NCBI GenBank assembly: GCA_021325515.1
Contig: JAJPHC010000006.1
Span: 1-55,985 of the forward strand
Reading direction: 5' to 3'
Source: Acidobacteriota bacterium
GTDB taxonomy: Bacteria > Acidobacteriota > Thermoanaerobaculia > Gp7-AA8
DNA length: 55,985 bases
Made by a program: the position numbers and the translations under genes
Part shown: positions 1 through 7,695 of the stretch, piece by piece
Layout: the number at the start of each line of letters is the position of its first letter
Position numbering within the stretch: the first letter of the stretch is position 1
The notes under the pieces: model-generated
Database searches by the model: none
The model's input: the letters and a program-made list of their open reading frames with translations, nothing else
Told to the model about the DNA's origin: nothing

Positions 1-43
1 ATCTCTCGTCGGGTGCCGCTCGAGCTACGAAAAAGCAGAACGC

Positions 44-134
44 AGAACGCAGAACGCAGAATTGAGAATTGAGAATTGATGTGGCGCTTCGCGCGTCGCT
101 CTTTCTAGATTCTTCATTCTGCGTTCTGCGTTCT
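44..134. repeat. Inverted repeat with perfect 19-bp arms
   Basis: Positions 44-62 (AGAACGCAGAACGCAGAAT) are the exact reverse complement of 116-134, separated by 53 bases. The arms are built from the same heptamer (GCAGAAC). The right arm is followed by CATTTCGCTTTT, which also follows a related CTGCATTCTGCATTTCG stretch near 5145-5162. The hairpin could form in RNA of either strand. Function is unknown. Confidence 0.7.
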
Positions 135-318
135 TCATTTCGCTTTTCAAAGCACCGCCCCACCACGCGAGCTTCCCGCTCCCGCCGTGCAACCGAAGCA
201 ACTTGTGCTCGAGCTACCCAAAAGCAGAACGCAGAACGCAAAATTGAGGGGCTTCACACTTTTCAGTGGGTGATTTCGAAGATCTTGCGGACCACGGCGC
301 TGCGAGACCAAACCAGGG

Positions 319-453
319 ATTGAAGGCAGAAGGCAAGGTGCAGAATTTGTGCAGAATAGAGAATTGAGAAAAAGACCCGTGAAACGCCCTTCGTCGCCCT
401 TGGTGGGAGGGATTCTTCATTCTCTATTCTGCACTCTGCCTTCTGCCTTCAAT
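319..453. repeat. Long two-part hairpin downstream of the efflux operon
   Basis: The outer arms 319-335 and 437-453 are perfect 17-bp complements (ATTGAAGGCAGAAGGCA and its reverse complement). The inner arms 349-364 and 419-434 are perfect 16-bp complements (GTGCAGAATAGAGAAT). The left side carries an extra 13 bases that duplicate the GTGCAGAAT unit. Lying 65-200 bases beyond the emrA stop on the minus strand, it could terminate or protect the operon transcript, but it lacks a clear U-tract, so it may simply be a repeat element. Confidence 0.65.
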
Positions 454-519
454 ATCTCGTCGGGTGCCGCGAGCACGGATAGCCGAAGCAGTTACCCACT
501 GAAAAACCACCATGCCCCA

Positions 520-1746
520 TTACTTTGTGTACACCGTCACTTCCGCGCTTGCTCCTGCTGCGATGCGATCGGCGGCGGGGCCGTTCCAGGAGATCCGGAC
601 CGGCACGCGCTGCACGACTTTCACGTAGTTGCCGGAGGCATTGTCCGGTGGCAGGAGGGAGAAGCTCGCGCCGGTTCCGCCGGAGAGGCTCTCCACTTTT
701 CCTTCGAACTCCTTGCTGCCGAGTGCGTCGATTCTGATCCTGGCGCGCTGGCCGGGCCGCATCTCTCTCACCTGCGTCTCCTTGAAATTGGCGACGATAT
801 AAGTGCGGAGCGGCACGAGCTGCACGATCGGCGTGCCCGGCGCAACGAGACCTCCGGCGTGGATCGAGAGCTTCGACGCGATTCCGTCGGCCGGTGCGGT
901 GATCTTCGTGTAGGAAAGGGTGAGCTGCGCGGCCTGGACTGCCGCTTCGGCCGTCTTCACCTTCGCATGCGCGAGCGTTGCGGTTGCGCGCGCCGCTGCG
1001 ACCTGCGCGGAGACCGGCGCGCTCTGCTGCAGTTTTCCCTGCGCCTGAACGACGTTGGCCTGCGCGGCTTCATGTGCATTCGTCGCGGAGCTGAGCTTCG
1101 CGCGCGCCGACGCGACGTCGGCCTGCGCCGCTTCATTCGCGGCGCGTGCGGCATCCACCTGCGCCTTCGAGATATCTCCCTTTGCTCCCAGCTCCTCGGC
1201 GCGCTTCCAGTCGGCGGCAGCCTTCGCCGCATTCGCTTCTGCGCGCGCGACTCCTGCGCGAGCCTCGCTGATTCCTGCCGCCGAAGTCTCGACCGACTGC
1301 TGCATGCTCTGGACGGCGCCGCGTGCCGCGGTCAGTCCGCCGGTCGCACTCGCCTCCGTCACCTGAGCCTGGGCATCGGCCTGCGCGGCCTGCGCGTTGG
1401 CGGTGTCGAGATCGCTCTCGGCCTGCGTGAGCTTCACCTGCGCATCGGCAGGATCGAGCTCCGCGATGAGATCGCCGCGGTGCACCATCTGATTCTCCGC
1501 GACGTGCAGCGCGATCACCTGTCCGGCGATGCGCGGCGCAACCGGCACGATGTCGGCCGCGACCTGCGCGTCGTCCGTCGACTCGCGGCCGCGGGTGATC
1601 AGGGCGAAGATTCCGTAGATCAGCAGCAGCGCGAGCACGGAGCCGCCGAGGATGAGATAGAGACGGCGCGCGCGATCGCTGCTCAGCACCGGTTTGCGAT
1701 TTTCGGCTTCGGTAGCCGCTGCATGGGTCTTGTCGTAGTCAGCCAT
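520..1746 (-). CDS. emrA: EmrA/HlyD-family periplasmic adaptor subunit of a multidrug efflux pump
   Basis: This 408-aa membrane-fusion protein should link an inner-membrane MFS transporter to an outer-membrane TolC-type channel. A short cytoplasmic N-terminus is followed by one hydrophobic segment at about residues 28-51. A lipoyl/beta-barrel part containing VAPRIAGQVIALHV and GDLIAELDP comes next, then a long Ala/Gln/Glu-rich alpha-hairpin at about 100-270, and then the second lipoyl half and beta-barrel (ITAPADGIASKL, PGQRARIRIDA). Length and order fit EmrA. The ATG directly follows the emrB stop codon with no gap. It is the last gene of a four-gene minus-strand operon marR-tolC-emrB-emrA. 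The transported compounds cannot be told from the sequence. Confidence 0.93.
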   Translation of the reverse strand: MADYDKTHAAATEAENRKPVLSSDRARRLYLILGGSVLALLLIYGIFALITRGRESTDDAQVAADIVPVAPRIAGQVIALHVAENQMVHRGDLIAELDPADAQVKLTQAESDLDTANAQAAQADAQAQVTEASATGGLTAARGAVQSMQQSVETSAAGISEARAGVARAEANAAKAAADWKRAEELGAKGDISKAQVDAARAANEAAQADVASARAKLSSATNAHEAAQANVVQAQGKLQQSAPVSAQVAAARATATLAHAKVKTAEAAVQAAQLTLSYTKITAPADGIASKLSIHAGGLVAPGTPIVQLVPLRTYIVANFKETQVREMRPGQRARIRIDALGSKEFEGKVESLSGGTGASFSLLPPDNASGNYVKVVQRVPVRISWNGPAADRIAAGASAEVTVYTK

Positions 1747-3276
1747 TTACATCTCCACGTGGACTTCGATCTTTTCGTGTGTCTTCGGCGCGCGCAGCAG
1801 GAACACGAGCGGCAGCACGCAGAGGAACGAGATTCCTGAGAGGTAGAAGAGTTTTTCGAATGACAGCACCATCGCCTGGCGCCGGACGACGAGGTCGACG
1901 ATGTGAAGCGGCAACTTCATCAGCGGAAGTGCCGGATTGCCGGGCGCGACGTGGCGCGTGAGGTCTGCGCGGGCGATGGTGGCGGAGCGCGTGAGCTGCG
2001 TCGCGAACACGGCCAGACCGATCGAGCCGCCGACCTGGCGCAGCAGCGAGTTGAGCCCCGTCGCATCGGCGAGGCGGTAGCGCGGGATCGAGCTGAGCGC
2101 GAGCGTCGTCAGCGGGATGAAGAGGCAACTGAAGGCGACGCCCTGGATGATCAACACGTTGACGACTCCGCGCGCGCTCGTGTTCAGTGTGTAGTGGCCC
2201 ATGAGCCAGGCCGACCAGCCGAAGAGCAGGATGCCGAAGGCGATGATCAGACGCGGCGAGACGATGTTGTACAGCCGTCCGACGATCGGCATCGCCACGA
2301 TCATCACCAGCGATCGCGGCATCATCGCCACGCCGGCCTGCGTCGCCGAGAATCCCAGCATCGTCTGCATGAACAGCGGCAGGAGGAACGTGACGGCCAT
2401 CAGCATGGCGAACATCACGGCGCCCACCAGCGTGCCGGAGAGAAAGATCACGTCCCGGAAAAGCGAGAAGTCGGCGGCCGGCATCGGCGCGGAGAGCTCG
2501 CGGATGACGAGCGCCGCGATCGCCACCGCCGAGATCAGCGTCAGCGACGAGATCAGATTCGAATTGAACCAGTCGTTGCGGCTCCCTTCCTCCAGCACGT
2601 ACTGCAGCGTGCCGAGCCCGCAGAAGAGCAGCGCGATGCCCGCCCAGTCCATGTTCTTCTTCTGCCGTTCCGCGAGCGCGTGATTCGCCTCCTTGATGTC
2701 CTCCGGCTCATGCACGAACTTCGTGACCATGAGCAGCGAGATGAGACAGACGGGAACGTTGATGTAGAAGATCCACTCCCAGGAATAGTTGTCGACGATG
2801 TAGCCGCCGAGCGACGGGCCGAACGCGGGGCCGAGCACGACGGCCATGCCGAAGACGGCCATCGCCATGCCCTGCTCCTTCGGAGGAAACGTCTGGCGAA
2901 GAATCGCCTGCTCCGTCGGCTGCAGCGCACCCGCGCCGAATCCCTGCAGGATGCGGAAGATCACCAGCATCGGCAGCGTGCGCGCCATGCCGCACAACGC
3001 GGAGCCGGCGCCGAACAGCAGAAGCGACGCGAGATAGACGCGCTTCTGTCCGAACATGCGCGCGAGAAAGCCGGTGAGCGGCATGACCATCACCGTGGCC
3101 ATGACGAAGCCGGTGGTCACCCAGGTGATCTGCTCGATCGTCGCACCGAGCGCTCCGGAGAGATGCGGCACGGCGACGTTGACGATCGACGCGTCGATCG
3201 CGCCCATCAGCGTGCCGAAGGTGACGGAGAGCGTGACCAGCCACTTGTTGACCGGTTTCGGTTGGGCCGCGGTCAT
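1747..3276 (-). CDS. emrB: DHA2-family MFS multidrug transporter (EmrB-like)
   Basis: The 509-aa product has about 14 hydrophobic segments, as expected for drug:H+ antiporters of the DHA2 (EmrB/QacA) family in the inner membrane. The N-terminal part carries the first-loop acidic signature (GAIDASIVNVAVPHLSG) and the antiporter motif C form GMAVVLGPAFGPSLGG in the fifth helix. The motif-A loop is present as TGFLARMFGQKRVYL. The start ATG overlaps the stop of the upstream tolC-like gene as ATGA, implying translational coupling, and its stop abuts the emrA start. With the adjoining adaptor and channel genes it forms a complete tripartite pump. Substrate range is unknown; control by the MarR repressor at the head of the operon is likely. 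Confidence 0.95.
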   Translation of the reverse strand: MTAAQPKPVNKWLVTLSVTFGTLMGAIDASIVNVAVPHLSGALGATIEQITWVTTGFVMATVMVMPLTGFLARMFGQKRVYLASLLLFGAGSALCGMARTLPMLVIFRILQGFGAGALQPTEQAILRQTFPPKEQGMAMAVFGMAVVLGPAFGPSLGGYIVDNYSWEWIFYINVPVCLISLLMVTKFVHEPEDIKEANHALAERQKKNMDWAGIALLFCGLGTLQYVLEEGSRNDWFNSNLISSLTLISAVAIAALVIRELSAPMPAADFSLFRDVIFLSGTLVGAVMFAMLMAVTFLLPLFMQTMLGFSATQAGVAMMPRSLVMIVAMPIVGRLYNIVSPRLIIAFGILLFGWSAWLMGHYTLNTSARGVVNVLIIQGVAFSCLFIPLTTLALSSIPRYRLADATGLNSLLRQVGGSIGLAVFATQLTRSATIARADLTRHVAPGNPALPLMKLPLHIVDLVVRRQAMVLSFEKLFYLSGISFLCVLPLVFLLRAPKTHEKIEVHVEM

Positions 3277-4565
3277 TGCGCTCCCGCCAGCGCGCCGGTC
3301 GCGCGCTGCACTTCGACCCAGGCCGCACTCGCATCGGCGCGTGCGGCGATCAGATCTTCGTGCGCCTGCCGGTAGATATCTTCCGCGCGATCGACTTCGA
3401 CCGGTGAACCGTAGCCGGCGCTGCGGCGATCGCGCGCGATCTGCAGCGCCTCTTCCGCGACCTTCGCACTCTCCTTCGCGACGTCGACGCGCGCCTGCGC
3501 GTTCTGCAGCGTGAGAATCGACGTGCGCACCTGCTGCTCCACATCTTCCTCCGCATTGCGGCGGCGTGCGCGTGCGTCATTGAGCTCGAGCTTCGCGCGG
3601 GCAACATTGGCGCGGATGTCCGCACGATAGAGCGGCACACTCGCAACCGCCGCGATCGTGCGCGAGGTGTGGAGGTCGTTCGTCGTGTTGCCGGCGTAGT
3701 CGCCCACGAACTCGAGCGACAGCGATGGGATGAAACGCGCGCGCGCGGCTTCGAGCGTGAGCTGCGCGGCTTTTTCCTGCTCTTCGAACTGGCGCAGCTC
3801 GGGGCGATGCTCGCGCGCGGTGGTGATCGCGGCGTCCGTGGCCGGCGGCGGCGGAGAGGTGAAGTCGTCCGTGAGCACGATCTCATCCGACTGCTTCGCG
3901 CCGATGGCCCGCAGCAGCGCGATCGTCGCTGCCTGGCGATCGTTCTCCGCGGAGAGGAGCGCCGTGCGTGCGCGCGAGAGCTGGACGTTGGCCTGGGCGA
4001 CATCGAGCCGCGTGCCGGTGCCGGCGTCGAGCTCGTCCTTGGCGACTTTCGCCAGCTCCTGGAAAAGCTTCACGTCTGCTTCGCGCGATGCGGCCTGCGC
4101 TCCCGCGCGCTGCACGAGCACGTAGAGCCGGCCTGTTGCGGCGGCCAGCTCATTCTCCGTCTGCTGCACGGCATAGCGCGCCGCATTGCCGCCCGCGCGC
4201 AGTGCCTGATAGTGGCGCAGCGCGGCGAGGTTGAAGATCTGCGTCGCGGCGGAGATCTGGCCGTCGATCACGTTGAAAGGACCGAGGACGGGAGGCTGAC
4301 CGGGAAGGGAGAAGCCGAACGTCGCGAGGTTGATCGACTGCGAGGAGCGGATCGCCTTCGCATCCGCCTGGGGAAGCATCGCGGCGAACGCTTCGCTGGT
4401 GGCGACATTCGCGCGTTCTTCCGCGCTGCGGGCGATCTCCTCCGTCGCGGAGTGCTGGATCGCCATCGCCATCGCCTGCTTCATGTCGAGGCGAACAGTC
4501 TCCGCATTTGCGGCGGCGGTGACGAGAGCGAGGCTGCAGACGAAGAGTTTGATTCGAGCTGACAT
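3273..4565 (-). CDS. TolC-family outer-membrane efflux channel
   Basis: The 430-aa protein begins with a signal peptide (KLFVCSLALVTAAANA core) and then has two similar halves rich in long amphipathic helices, as in TolC/OprM-type outer-membrane factors. Recognisable family pieces are the first-half LYVLVQRAGAQAASREADV helix and GTRLDVAQANVQLSRARTAL, and in the second half the strand SLSLEFVGDY followed by GYGSPVEVDRAEDIYRQA. It would supply the outer-membrane duct for the EmrAB pump encoded downstream. It overlaps emrB by four bases and sits one base behind the marR stop codon, so all four genes are probably one transcript. The C-terminus is short (ends GALAGAQ) but the family core looks intact. 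Confidence 0.92.
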   Translation of the reverse strand: MSARIKLFVCSLALVTAAANAETVRLDMKQAMAMAIQHSATEEIARSAEERANVATSEAFAAMLPQADAKAIRSSQSINLATFGFSLPGQPPVLGPFNVIDGQISAATQIFNLAALRHYQALRAGGNAARYAVQQTENELAAATGRLYVLVQRAGAQAASREADVKLFQELAKVAKDELDAGTGTRLDVAQANVQLSRARTALLSAENDRQAATIALLRAIGAKQSDEIVLTDDFTSPPPPATDAAITTAREHRPELRQFEEQEKAAQLTLEAARARFIPSLSLEFVGDYAGNTTNDLHTSRTIAAVASVPLYRADIRANVARAKLELNDARARRRNAEEDVEQQVRTSILTLQNAQARVDVAKESAKVAEEALQIARDRRSAGYGSPVEVDRAEDIYRQAHEDLIAARADASAAWVEVQRATGALAGAQ

Positions 4566-4566
4566 A

Positions 4567-4998
4567 TCAATCCTGAGTGATCTTCCGGAAGAGTGCCAGC
4601 AGCTGCGCGCGCTCCTTCGGATCGAGTGGCTCGAGCATTCCGCGCCCGAGGTTGAGGCGGTCGTCCTGGCAGGACTGGTTGACGTTGCGGCCGCGGCGGG
4701 TCAGTGCGACCTTCACCGTGCGCCGGTCGTCATCGGGACGCGTCCGCTCGGCGTAACCGCGCTGAACGAGGCGGTCGACGATGCCGGTGGCGCTGCTGCA
4801 GGCGATTCCGAGCTCGGTCGTGAGCTCGGACATGGTGGAGGCGCCGCGTGCGGCGAGCAGGCGCAGGATGGCCGTTTCGCTCTTGCTCAGCTCGGCCGAC
4901 TCCTGGGTGAGAAGGTAGCGCTGAACGAGTTTCTCGAGATGGGAGAGAAGCTCGCCGGCCTGGGGCGTCAGTTCTTCCGGAGTCGAATATTTCGACAT
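4567..4998 (-). CDS. MarR-family transcriptional regulator of the efflux operon
   Basis: This 143-aa protein has the winged helix-turn-helix layout of MarR: N-terminal dimerisation helix (GELLSHLEKLVQRYLL), recognition region MSELTTELGIACSSATGIVDRLVQRGYAERT, and the wing with the family signature DDRRTVKVALTRRGR. It heads the pump operon, with its stop one base before the tolC-like start. A perfect 13-bp inverted repeat centred on the start codon strongly suggests autorepression, with release by a small ligand, as known for MarR-type efflux repressors. I keep the ATG at 4998 because the MarR fold starts soon after. There is no Shine-Dalgarno sequence upstream, so the message may be leaderless or weakly initiated. 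Confidence 0.93.
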   Translation of the reverse strand: MSKYSTPEELTPQAGELLSHLEKLVQRYLLTQESAELSKSETAILRLLAARGASTMSELTTELGIACSSATGIVDRLVQRGYAERTRPDDDRRTVKVALTRRGRNVNQSCQDDRLNLGRGMLEPLDPKERAQLLALFRKITQD

Positions 4999-5012
4999 GC
5001 GAAATATTCGAC
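4982..5012. promoter_or_regulatory. Perfect inverted repeat over the marR start codon, probable MarR operator
   Basis: The arms GTCGAATATTTCG (4982-4994) and CGAAATATTCGAC (5000-5012) are exact reverse complements separated by five bases. The marR start codon (CAT on the plus strand, 4996-4998) lies in the spacer. Each arm also contains a near-palindromic CGAATATTTCG core, so two dimers could bind side by side. AT-rich palindromes overlapping the promoter or start are typical MarR operators. The binding is inferred, the symmetry is seen. Confidence 0.75.
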
Positions 5013-5033
5013 AGGCGGAGGAGTGGATTTATT

Positions 5034-5074
5034 CCGGATGCTGGGCGCTGGGCGCGGGGCGCTGGGGGGTAGCA
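5034..5074. repeat. G-rich heptamer run (GCTGGGC units)
   Basis: Between the marR operator and the DUF2911 terminator region the plus strand reads as back-to-back GCTGGGC-type 7-mers degrading into GGGGCGCTGGGGGG. It is another 7-base tandem motif like those at the left edge of the window. On the minus strand it lies just upstream of marR, where its promoter should be. Function is unknown. Confidence 0.5.
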
Positions 5075-5087
5075 GATCGCCGACTTC

Positions 5088-5122
5088 AGAATGGACGCCG
5101 CACACTTCGCGGCGTCCATTCT
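5088..5122 (-). terminator. Hairpin downstream of the DUF2911 gene
   Basis: AGAATGGACGCCG (5088-5100) pairs perfectly with CGGCGTCCATTCT (5110-5122) across a 9-base loop. It lies 70-105 bases past the stop of the minus-strand DUF2911-TPR gene and upstream of marR, so it probably separates the two transcripts. There is no strong T-run after it on the minus strand. The neighbouring bases up to 5162 (TTCATTCTG, ATTCTGCATTCTGC, CATTTCGCTTTT) belong to the heptamer repeat family seen at 111-147. Confidence 0.55.
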
Positions 5123-5194
5123 TCATTCTGAATTCTGTGATTCTGCATTCTGCATTTCGCTTTTGACGTTCGCCCACGCCCCTCGCGAAAAAAG

Positions 5195-6325
5195 CTATTG
5201 GTTCATGTCTTTTCCTGCCTCGAGCTTCTTGATTCCTTCGGTCAGGGCGTTTTTGTTCGTGTCGTCGGGGGCCTGAGCCAGGGCGAGCTTTGCGTACTTG
5301 AGCGCTTCTTTGTAGTGGCCGAGGGCGGAGTTGCCGCGGGCGAGGCCGACGTTGACGGGCCATTCGTTGGGATGGCGCTTCGCGTTCAGCGTCCACGCGG
5401 CCATCGCTTCCTCTTTCCTGCCATCGCTCAGCAACTGGCGGCCGTACATGTGAAGCGCCACCGCGGATGCGGTCGGATGATTGAGCGCGGCGTCGCGCGT
5501 CTTCTTCGCTTCCGCCTCGAGCCCGTTGGCCTGCTGCAGATCGGCGAGCGTCGTCAGCGTGTCGTAGTTCGTCTCGCCGGGGAAGCGCGGGCTCGCGGCG
5601 ACCTTCGCCCACTCCAGTCCTTCCTTCAGGTCCTTGTTCTTGAGCGCGAAGCGTGCGGCCGCCAGCCAGTTCTTGTAGTCGAAGCCGGCCGCGCCGCGAA
5701 GGTCGCTGCGCATCTGGGCGAGATAGAGATCATTGATGTTGTCGACGCTGATCGTGAAAGGCACCTGCAGCTCTTCCCACTTCAGCGCGGCGACCGCGCG
5801 ATCGGTATTCCGCTCCGGGAACTCGTAGGTCAGCCACTCGTGATAGTCGCTCTTCGACGGTTTCGCGGTGACGCGCAGCGCATCTTCCGCCGGGTTGTAG
5901 AAGAAGCTGCCCCACGACTTGTTGTTCTTCGAGAAGATGATCGTCCACTCGTTCTCGCCGGGAATCATGTGCAGTCCGTACGAGCCGGCGGGAAGCGGTT
6001 TCCCCTCGATCTTCACATCGTGCGAGACGGTGAAGACGGTGTTCTCGTTCGCGCCGGCGCGCCACGGGCACTCCTTGCAGGTGCCGAAGCCGAGGTCGAC
6101 GAGTCCGTAAGGAACGAGCTTGCCCCAGATCTTTCCGCGGCGGTCTTCGCCGGTGTGCGGGTTGTGGACCTTGGGGCTGTTGTAATCAATGGTGATCTTC
6201 ACGAGGCCGATCGACTGGCTGACCGACGCGCGCTGATTGTCGCCGTCGGGAGGCATCGTCAGTTGTGCCGTGGCGCTGAGCGCCGTCAGGAGAAGGATGG
6301 CAAGCGTCGAGAGCTGTTTCCGCAT
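5195..6325 (-). CDS. Exported DUF2911 protein with C-terminal TPR repeats
   Basis: The 376-aa protein has a signal peptide (residues 1-20, LSTLAILLLTALSATA). A DUF2911 domain follows at about residues 25-200, recognisable from VKITIDYNSPKV, RRGKIWGKLVPYG, NTVFTVSHDVKIEGKPLPAGSYGLHMIPG and WGSFFYNP. The last 140 residues hold tetratricopeptide-like helices (ANGLEAEAKKTRDAALNHP, GHYKEALKYAKLALAQAPD). DUF2911 is a family of unknown function common in Bacteroidota, Gemmatimonadota and Acidobacteriota. The TPR part suggests binding of a partner protein in the periplasm. The gene stands alone: the CoA-transferase gene upstream on the same strand ends 35 bases before it, so co-transcription is possible. 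Confidence 0.88.
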   Translation of the reverse strand: MRKQLSTLAILLLTALSATAQLTMPPDGDNQRASVSQSIGLVKITIDYNSPKVHNPHTGEDRRGKIWGKLVPYGLVDLGFGTCKECPWRAGANENTVFTVSHDVKIEGKPLPAGSYGLHMIPGENEWTIIFSKNNKSWGSFFYNPAEDALRVTAKPSKSDYHEWLTYEFPERNTDRAVAALKWEELQVPFTISVDNINDLYLAQMRSDLRGAAGFDYKNWLAAARFALKNKDLKEGLEWAKVAASPRFPGETNYDTLTTLADLQQANGLEAEAKKTRDAALNHPTASAVALHMYGRQLLSDGRKEEAMAAWTLNAKRHPNEWPVNVGLARGNSALGHYKEALKYAKLALAQAPDDTNKNALTEGIKKLEAGKDMNQ

Positions 6326-6360
6326 GCGCGGATAGTACGTGCAGCGAATGCGGAAGTTGG

Positions 6361-7635
6361 TTAACGAATGCCAACATCGAGGTGGCGAATCGCACGCACT
6401 TCCCGTAACAGTTCGCCGCGGAAATCAGGATGGGCGATCGAGATCAGCAGCTCTGCGCGCTCGCGAAGACTGCGCCCCCAGAGATTGACCGCGCCGTATT
6501 CGGTGACGATCCAGTGCACGTGACCGCGAGTCGTGACGACGCCCGATCCCGGCTTCAGGGTGGTGACGATGCGCGAGAACGTTCCGCCGGCCGCGGTCGA
6601 CGGGAGCGCGATCACCGGCACGCCTCCTTTCGACAAAGCCGCGCCGCGCATGAAGTCCATCTGCCCGCCGATGCCGCTGTAGATGCGATGGCCGATCGAG
6701 TCAGCGACCACCTGTCCCGTGAGATCGACCTCGATCGCGGAGTTCACGGCCACGACGTTGTCGTTGCGGCGGATGACGGCCGTGTCGTTGGTGTGATCCG
6801 CCGGGTAGAACTCGACGAAGGGATTGTCGTCGACGAAGTCATAGAGCCTGCGCGAGCCGGCGACGAAGCTCGTCGTGATGCGGCCGCGGTGCACCTGCTT
6901 CCGCAGGTTGGTGATCACGCCTGCCTCGACGAGATCGACGACGCGATCGGAGAACATCTCGGTGTGGACGCCGAGGTCGTGTTTGTCGAAGAGGCGCTGG
7001 AGCACGGCGTCGGGAATCGCGCCGATGCCCATCTGCAGCGTCGCGCCATCGGGAACGAGCGGTGCGATGTGCTCGGCGATCCGCGCCTCGACTTCTGTCG
7101 ACGCGCGCGCAGGATGCGACGGCAGCGGCCGGTCTGTGCGCGTGAACGCATCGAGGCGTGACAAGCGCACGAGGGTGTTGCCATGCGTGCGGGGCATCTG
7201 CTCGTTGATTTCGCCGATGACGATCTTCGCCGAGCGCGCCGCGGCGACCGCCGCATCGGCCGATGTCCCGACCGTGCAGTAGCCGTGTTTGTCCGGCGGC
7301 GAGAGCTGGAGGATCGCGGCGTCGAGCGGAATGCGTCCCGATTGAAAGAGCGCCGGGATGTCGGACAGAAAGATCGGAGTGAAATCCGCGCGCCCCTCTT
7401 CCACCGGCGCACGCAGCGCAGGCCCTGTAAATAAGGAGTTGGAACGAAACTGCGTCACGCACTCCGGATCGGCGAATGCGCATCGCCCCTCGAGGTGCAT
7501 GTGAAAGAGCCGGACGTTCTCGAGATCCTTGCGCGCCACGAGCGCATCCAGCAGCGTGGTCGGTGTCGCCGCCGCGCCGTGGATGAAGACGTTCATGCCG
7601 CTCTTGATGAGAGCGACGGATTCTTCGGCTGTCAT
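6361..7635 (-). CDS. Acetyl-CoA hydrolase/transferase family protein (4-hydroxybutyrate CoA-transferase-like)
   Basis: A 424-aa class I CoA-transferase of the Cat1/4-hydroxybutyrate CoA-transferase group, which moves CoA between carboxylic acids through a glutamyl-CoA thioester. Seen motifs are IHGAAATPTTLLDAL at the N-terminus, IGEINEQMPRTHGNT, GIGAIPDAVL, GVHTEMFSDRVVDLVEAGV (Glu226 aligns best with the catalytic glutamate of this family, from memory), AIEVDLTGQVVADSIG and the CoA-loop GIGGQMDFMRGAALSKGG. I chose the ATG at 7635; an in-frame ATG at 7668 is possible. The longer upstream frame runs antisense through the methyltransferase gene and is not credible. The exact acid pair is unknown. 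It is divergent from ubiE, 60 bases apart. Confidence 0.9.
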   Translation of the reverse strand: MTAEESVALIKSGMNVFIHGAAATPTTLLDALVARKDLENVRLFHMHLEGRCAFADPECVTQFRSNSLFTGPALRAPVEEGRADFTPIFLSDIPALFQSGRIPLDAAILQLSPPDKHGYCTVGTSADAAVAAARSAKIVIGEINEQMPRTHGNTLVRLSRLDAFTRTDRPLPSHPARASTEVEARIAEHIAPLVPDGATLQMGIGAIPDAVLQRLFDKHDLGVHTEMFSDRVVDLVEAGVITNLRKQVHRGRITTSFVAGSRRLYDFVDDNPFVEFYPADHTNDTAVIRRNDNVVAVNSAIEVDLTGQVVADSIGHRIYSGIGGQMDFMRGAALSKGGVPVIALPSTAAGGTFSRIVTTLKPGSGVVTTRGHVHWIVTEYGAVNLWGRSLRERAELLISIAHPDFRGELLREVRAIRHLDVGIR

Positions 7636-7695
7636 GGCGGGATGATATAGGCGACTGGCAACAGTCATCAGGACTGCCCTTACAATCCCGCCCGC

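Larger units (their letters stand above)
1..518. repeat. Gene-free stretch of nested heptamer repeats and inverted repeats
   Basis: This 518-bp stretch downstream of emrA carries no convincing gene; the short reading frames in it are made of repeat sequence. It holds tandem 7-mers (GCAGAAC three times near 35-55, then ATTGAGA-type units to about 79), a second GCAGAAC array near 223-240, and long inverted repeats annotated separately. The string TCTCGTCGGGTGCCG occurs at about 4-18 and again near 454-469. TTTTCAGTGGGT at 259-270 recurs inverted near 494-505. It resembles an accumulation of short dispersed repeats behind an operon. I see no transposase and no obvious promoter. Confidence 0.75.

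Noticed and set aside
35-453. Possible CRISPR array in the repeat-rich left edge
   Set aside because: Repeats are 7-mers and inverted pairs without regular 30-40 base spacing or unique spacers, and there are no cas genes.
349-1839. Long plus-strand frame over the emrA gene
   Set aside because: It is the antisense shadow of emrA in GC-rich sequence; the product is Arg/Leu-rich with no family match.
7655-7686. Promoter for the ubiE-like gene with TACAAT at 7681-7686
   Set aside because: The only -35 candidate (CTGGCA) gives a 20-base spacer and the -10 box would be 9 bases from the ATG; too weak to annotate.
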